Source: Trichostrongylus colubriformis
Lineage: Eukaryota; Nematoda; Chromadorea; Rhabditida; Trichostrongylidae
Direction of reading: 5' to 3'
DNA: 64,000 nt
Assembly (NCBI GenBank): GCA_963978905.1
Contig: OZ022256.1
Location: 12,321,501-12,385,500 of the forward strand
A program made the translations under genes and the position numbers. This document shows, piece after piece, positions 58,623-64,000 of this stretch. Numbering within the stretch: position 1 is the stretch's first letter; every line of letters begins with the position of its first letter. The notes beneath the pieces were generated by a model. It did not search any database, was not told the DNA's origin, and was given only the letters and a program-made list of their open reading frames with translations.

Positions 58623-58712
58623 CGCGAACAGTTTTCGCATCTGTGAACAGGACATGCCGTTGGAATGCATTCCAACGGCGTGTTCTGTTCACAGATGCGA
58701 AAACTGTTCGCG
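58623..58712. repeat. Spacerless 90-bp palindrome
   Basis: Left arm 58623-58667 and right arm 58668-58712 match in 43 of 45 positions with no loop; the centre is GGAATG/CATTCC. The arms begin CGCGAACAGTTTTCGCATCT. Short ORFs on both strands here read the same peptide because of the symmetry and are not genes. Confidence 0.95.
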
Positions 58713-58838
58713 AGAAGGAGGATATTGCCTCTGGTGGTTTATTTCATTCATTTGATATTTATCATTTAATCGGATTTTCTAGAATTTTATTGAATCTAGG
58801 AACTAAAAAGATCTGGTAAAGAGCTTCGATTTCTGGAA

Positions 58839-59021
58839 ATGTACTCTGTTATCGCTACATGCGTTTTGTTGTGTATTCAGGCACTTTCGGGTGTCGAAGG
58901 TCACTATGACTTCTTCCCTCTACAGAGACCAAATACGACCCCCCCCCCTCCTTTGGTTGACTCTACAATACCACTAACTGTACCATATTGCATAGTTGCA
59001 ATATGTTTTATTGCTATGTAG
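58839..59021 (+). CDS. Short secreted- or anchored-peptide-like ORF (60 aa)
   Basis: ATG to TAG with no intron. Residues 1-21 form a typical signal peptide: a hydrophobic core VIATCVLLCIQAL followed by the small-residue segment SGVEG. The middle is short, polar and proline-rich (PNTTPPPP), and the last 12 or so residues are hydrophobic again, as in a GPI-anchor signal or short membrane anchor. The run of C bases that encodes the prolines is also a possible slippage site. No propeptide cleavage motifs or known peptide family are visible. An ORF this short can occur by chance, so transcript evidence would decide. It lies 127 bp after a large spacerless palindrome. Confidence 0.25.
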   Translation: MYSVIATCVLLCIQALSGVEGHYDFFPLQRPNTTPPPPLVDSTIPLTVPYCIVAICFIAM

Positions 59022-60898
59022 TCTTCCCGAAAGCGAAATGATATTTATTTCATATTTCCTTACACAGATTCCCTCCGAAATATCCTCTACTTCTCGTCTG
59101 CTGATTGGAGGTTTAGATTTCAGTGCTTATCGCTGACCTCTGCAGGCACGACCCCTTCCTGGCAGGTCATACCACATATACAACGTCTTTTTCTCCGAGT
59201 CTATCTTTGCCGCGATGCATGCAAAATCTGAATGTGTGTAACACTTAGCCTTTTACGGTATGATGAAATCTTTGAAAAATTCCTTTGTTATTTTAGCCCT
59301 TTGGAATGCGCATTCTAGTAATATTCAGAGTCGCAGTGGAAAGCGAATGCGATTTTTATAATACGTCACTTGCGAAGCCAGCGGACGTGTAATATCGTAC
59401 TAATTTCTCCATCTAATCTTAAGCGATGGATAGCATAATTGCTCCGAGCGGGCTTCGACCCAGGATTTGATTGTCGGTCTTGACTAAGGTGTAGTATAAG
59501 ATGACCAGAAGATCCTTACTCGAAATTTCCTCTGAAACCCATAGGTATCTGAGCCATACCAGCTAGGTATACATATATGGTTACAGCGGTATTACTGCTC
59601 CCATTTAGGCAAACATAAATATTTCGCCTTCAATGGGACTATATTCCCATGCTATATACGCTTTGAGGTTATCTGAGTATTTGGAATTTTCAGCCTAGTT
59701 AACAGGAGTAGAAAAATACTGAGAAACTACAAGCAAGTGGAATGCTCTGGCTAAATAAGCAAGGAAATAAGCAGACTACATGTAAGGTAAATGCGACAAG
59801 GATTTGACAACTGGTATATGTATGTGGTGCTGCACTTGAGAATTTCCTTGTCCCAAACGTTCAAATAGTCAGCGAATTCGAATCAAATAGCCAAAAAAAT
59901 TTTATTGAAAGAAGCGAAGGTCCGCGTAAGGAAGGCTGCAGCGGTTAAATTACGTATCAGACGCAAGAGTGATTAGACGATTAGCCAAGCCGGGTATAGG
60001 TCAGGACACTCGCATTGGGTCACCGCGGGCTACATCGGAAATTTATGCGCATATATTTTTTGATCTCGATGGCAGACGAGGAAGGTGAAGTATTGGGAGT
60101 GCGACTTTTCGCCTTCTGCTTACTCCATTTCCAAACCTCATAAATACTAGGCAAACGTAGGAATCGAACAACAAAAGGTAGCACTGTATAGAGCAGAAAA
60201 AGCTCTATCAGAAGCATATAAAAGAAATGTCGAGAACAATGTAAAAAACAGAGAGAACAAAAACGGCGGGTACTTATTCCTCAACTTAATAAAATATCGT
60301 CTGCACAACCCATCGAAGCACAACACTAGAACATGGTGGCTAATCGGAGCCCTCGATTGCCGGCTATATTTCTATTTGGATATTAATCGATCAGAAAAGC
60401 TATCTCCCGTGGTGATAGGAGAGCCGATATTGAACCGTCCAGGATGGCAAGCGAATTTTTTTGCGAGAAGTTTGCATCATGTGAAGGAACTGACGCAATA
60501 ATAATGAGCCGTACTAAGAGCTCCCGTGAAGACGAGAGGAGAATCCACATGGGAGACGATTCGCTTCCACTTTCCCCAAATCAAATTCCCCTCCGAAATT
60601 GGAATTTTTTGAATATTATGCTTTCAGGCCAATATTTTCTTGAGTTTGCTCGAGTCCCGTTAAATGGTGGATTTCAACAAAACACTGAAGGGGAACCGCA
60701 CCCTGATTTTTACCGAAATTACTCTACATGGTTCCAATGAGATCATGGTCACCTTGCATTTGATGTGTAGAAATCATTTTAGGAGTATCCAGATTCTGCT
60801 ACATTCTGCTACTCGTGTGATAGTTTGATAATAACCCCAAAATTCCAATTATATAGCCAGCTATTTTGTTCGTTGCTAATTTGTTCATGGCTCTTATA
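59022..60898. other. No gene recognised apart from the SINE-like head
   Basis: The 98-codon ORF at 60444-60740 has no recognised motif and no clear splice partners. A short dispersed repeat word (GGTCAGGACACTCGCATTGG) lies at 59999. Confidence 0.45.
59445..59575 (-). repeat. Possible tRNA-derived SINE head
   Basis: On the - strand ATGGCTCAGATACC (A-box-like) is followed by GGGTCGAAGCCCGC (B-box-like) about 90 nt later. The 3' stem TCGGAGC would need GCTCCGA, which is not next to the A-box, so it is not an intact tRNA. Confidence 0.35.
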
Positions 60899-60907
60899 TG
60901 AATATTG

Positions 60908-62464
60908 GGGTGTGTACAAAGTGGTACGAATGGAAATTTTCGCACATTTGGTGCGAACCCTTCGCACCTATGGTGCGTGGAAACAATTACGAGGTGCGAG
61001 AATCAAGGGCTCATCTGTTGCCCAAAACTTGCATTAACAGCAAGAAAGGTCAAGTAATGACTAAATTAATATAATTCTAATATAATAATTATAATATGTA
61101 ATTATATAGAATAAGTTTATAACTATAATTTGATTAAGGAATGAACTGACTAGAAAAGGGAAGTACCAAATAGAAGAAGGGATCGAATGATTTCAATTAT
61201 AATTTTTGATATTGATAACAATGTTAATTTTATAATAATTCATTATTCGATATATGGTGTATGCCTAGTGGAGCTTGGACATTGCTCATGCCCACTATTT
61301 TTCAATTTTCAAAATCTATCAGGAGTTAAGTTGTGATTTCATCTGGTAGCACGGCTCATTGAGATTACGTCCCGCACACTGTGGGGAGCTGCGTCTCATC
61401 CTGTTCAAAAAGCCGGTGCTTATTTACTTTTTCGCGTGGCTAGGTTGTTTCGAGAGCGAAAGAGGGATCCAGCTCGAACTATAATACAAATGTTTCGGCG
61501 CATGCATAGCCCACTGTGAGCTTGGATTAGCTCAAGTCCATGCACGCGTCGAAAACTTCCCCAAATGAAGACGACGATCGAAGAGGCAAATATTCCGAAG
61601 AGTTACCGATTATGTATAGCATGATCTGTTGACACGAAAATGAGAGGGCATGGCTCGGCTCAAAAATTTCTGACTTTCAGTCGTTCTTTGAATACCTGAA
61701 GTCGGTGTTAACTTCAGAGGTGGTGGCCCTGAATTTACCATTGCCATTGATCTGAATTAGTCTGAAAATGATCATAGTCAAGCACAAAACCCCCAACCAG
61801 CGTTGACCAATCAAGGAATTTCTGGTCTTCGTGTTTTTAATACTGCTATAATGCTACTTCCTCCACAGTATTTGCCTTCTAAGCCTAGCGCAGTCAGGTC
61901 TAGAATAATCAGAACGAAAGGTCTGTTTTACTTAAAAGATCAGAGTTGGAAGCTTTGTTTGTCAGAAAAATTTTGATTTCGAGGTAGATTGTTGTAAAAC
62001 GTTTTATACATTGCAGATTATTCTATGGACCGAGTCTTGTGAATATAATTAAACATTCCATAACTTGCTTCAAATTCTTGCCCTTGCGCATATACACAAA
62101 TGTCGAATTTGGCTTGCTTAAGGCTTTATGAAGTTGTTTTGTCAATTTCGTAAACATCTGTGATGTAATTTGCATGTTTTGCTTCTTGCATTTCTGAGTA
62201 ATAAATATATAATATCAACAAGTATTCACGTACCATATGTGAATATGTCATGAATATGTAATCAATATATTTTTTTCTGCTTAACTTCCCTTTTCCACTC
62301 AGTTTAGTCCTTAATTACTTGACCTTACCTCCTGTTAATGCATGTTTTGGGCAACAGATGACCTCTTGATTCTCGCACCTCGTAATTGTTTCCTCGCACC
62401 ATAGGTGCGGAGAGTTCGCACCATATGTGCGAAAATTTCCATTCGTACCACTTTGTACCCACCC
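60908..62464. mobile_element. 1.56-kb TIR element with perfect 9-bp target duplication
   Basis: The left end GGGTGTGTACAAAGTGGTAC and right end (complement GGGTGGGTACAAAGTGGTAC) are inverted repeats that stay similar for about 150 bp inward (60908-61060 with 62300-62464). The flanks TGAATATTG at 60899-60907 and 62465-62473 are identical 9-bp direct repeats. The interior is AT-rich, has many stops and shows no recognisable transposase. The 9-bp duplication would fit Mutator-like elements, but no superfamily protein is present to confirm this. Confidence 0.88.
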
Positions 62465-62488
62465 TGAATATTGCGAGGAGAGCAGGCC

Positions 62489-62667
62489 TAAGGCCGCATT
62501 CGTACCTTGCGTCATTAGGGCGTGGCTGCGCTCATAGACAGCAAGGCAGAGTGAAATGGAGAGGTGCAGAGACGACGCAAGCAGCGAGGCAAAATGGTAC
62601 AGGTGGAGACGCAGAGGCACACAGCCACGCCCTGCTGCTGGCTTTGCAGTGTATGAACGCGGTCTAA
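62489..62667. repeat. MITE, TAAGGCCGC family (complete copy)
   Basis: The ends TAAGGCCGCATTCGTAC and (complement) TTAGACCGCGTTCATAC are inverted, with internal GGGCGTGGCTGCG paired with CAGCCACGCCC. It starts 16 bp after the target duplication of the 60908-62464 element. Palindromic TAA/TTA ends hint at a 3-bp target as in PIF/Harbinger elements (inference). Other copies: 31705-31884, 51074-51251, 56498-56600. Confidence 0.75.
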
Positions 62668-64000
62668 TTTTCCACTTTTACAAGAACAGCTTGGACTTTC
62701 CCAAGGCCAGGTTTTAAACAGAATCAGTCACACAACGTAGGAGACTACAGTCTCTCAACTGATGATGCAGCTGGCACCATTTATTTGAAAATGAACTTTT
62801 TCTTATGAAAATTATGGAGACATTGACTGCCCCATGTCATTCACTACTGATGCTTTACGCTTGGGTCATACGAAGGATGCTATTCATTCCAGCCCGTACA
62901 TGACAGGTAGTGGACCAGAAGCGCAACATTGACCCGCGCTCGCGATGAGGAAGTTCCAAAAGCATGGAGTTTGTTTCTCACATCCGCTCAGTACGCAACA
63001 GCTCAGCCACCACTTGAATTCGACATCAACAATATAGCCACCGGCAATGAGGAGAGCTGACAGCTTGTTGAGCAGTTCAGAGACGAGGATTCAGAAAAAC
63101 AAAGCACGGGCCCATGGTAAAGGTTCTTTTACTGCCTAATGGAAAGCCAAAGTGTAAGACCGTCAGAGTATTATCCCTTGCTTCCTCCAAGAACCACGCC
63201 ATAAATTGTGACAAGAGAAAAAGAGCCGCAAACAGAGACTCGGATCCGAGGTGGTTCAATAGGTCAGTTGTCATCCAGGTGAAGCTCTCCTTCGCTACTT
63301 CATCTAACGATTGTTTTATAGACTTGCACGGCCCTAGGAGTATTCGGAGATGAAAAGTAGCTCTGGAATGGGGCTTATCATTTTGGCATTCAAATGCTAT
63401 GAAACTTAAATAGAATTCTATAGTGCATTCCAGAAAAGGATTATTCAACGACAGAGGGTTTGCCCTCTTTGCTAATGCATTAATGTGCATTGAAAAGTCC
63501 TGCTAATGATTAATTCTATATGTGGAAAAGCACCTGAACAATAGCGCTGTGACGAAAAGCCGAGGGAAAAATTGAAGGAAATAGGCGCACTTGAGAATCC
63601 ATTGAATACTGACACCAAGGCTATACTGTACCGAAATCCAGAGCTGATTTCGCAGATTTTGCAGACATTTTCTTATGAGACGGCCCAGTTTCAGCAGGTC
63701 TCTCTATCTTGCAGTTTTTAGCCCCATTAAGTGTTTCCCCAATATGCATCTCGTTTATCTACTCAGCAGTCAATTTATAGACACGGTAATTTTAGGCTGT
63801 GAAATAATTGCGAAATATGAAGGACGAGAGGATGCAAAAATAGAGAAAATCACAATAAATCAGCAAGAAATGCGAGAAAAAGGAGTCCATTTCCAGTCCT
63901 CCTTCCCTTAGTACTCTTTCCATCACCGCCCATTGACATGTAAATGCAGACGGTGAGGGGTTACTCCATCTAGATGCTAGGTGTCCTATTTCCGCAGCAA
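62668..64000. other. No gene recognised at the right edge
   Basis: 63077-63490 is open on the - strand for 137 codons and the + strand is open over the same stretch for 79 codons. Neither reading resembles a known family or has convincing splice signals. A gene continuing beyond the window cannot be excluded. Confidence 0.4.

Noticed and set aside
58486..58819. ORFs on both strands reading nearly the same peptide
   Set aside because: They are produced by the spacerless palindrome and have no other support.
59445..59575. Functional tRNA on the - strand
   Set aside because: B-box and one acceptor strand are present, but the matching 5' acceptor and D-arm spacing are absent; kept only as a possible SINE head.
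63077..63490. 137-codon - strand ORF
   Set aside because: No motif, no splice partner and an overlapping open frame on the other strand; not supported as a gene.

Overview
This is eukaryotic DNA and almost certainly a nematode chromosome. The evidence is a protein gene split by consensus GT/AG introns with worm-type TTTTCAG acceptors, a nuclear tRNA-Ile(AAU), decayed mariner transposases with TA target sites, an RTE-type non-LTR retrotransposon tail and many foldback repeats. The enzyme gene plus this repeat mix suggests a clade V (strongylid or hookworm-like) worm. That placement is inference; no species is identified. Nothing suggests bacterial operons, CRISPR or prophage.

The one gene I can reconstruct fully is on the + strand at 15792-25597. 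It has 12 exons whose phases all agree, giving a predicted 468-residue pyridoxal-phosphate (class III) aminotransferase-fold lyase of the ethanolamine-phosphate / phosphohydroxylysine phospho-lyase group (ETNPPL/PHYKPL, formerly AGXT2L). Introns 1 and 2 are large (2.2 and 3.0 kb) and intron 2 contains a 1.3 kb foldback element. A tRNA-Ile lies about 2.8 kb upstream at 12925-12998. A tentative three-exon, two-membrane-span gene is on the - strand at 36415-36844, and a 60-codon secreted-peptide-like ORF is at 58839-59021.

Layout: 1-12.9 kb is intergenic, with a foldback pair of tRNA-like sequences (3.06-3.46 kb), a deleted mariner (3.63-4.51 kb), a tandem duplication split by a foldback insert (6.7-7.3 kb) and scattered repeats. 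12.9-25.6 kb holds the tRNA and the phospho-lyase gene. 25.6-41 kb is mostly gene-poor, with an RTE remnant (31.1-31.6 kb), a small 9-bp-TSD foldback element (30.66-30.89 kb), a TA-flanked DNA element (32.24-32.99 kb) and the tentative membrane gene. 41-58 kb is a transposon graveyard with four TA-flanked mariner-type elements, nested foldbacks and several miniature families. 58-64 kb has a spacerless palindrome, the small ORF, and a 1.56 kb TIR element with perfect 9-bp target duplications.

The genes do not form a functional pathway here. The window is best read as one metabolic gene plus a tRNA in a repeat-dense neighbourhood. The most unusual structure is the repeated occurrence of tRNA-like (pol III A-box/B-box) sequences inside or beside large inverted repeats.
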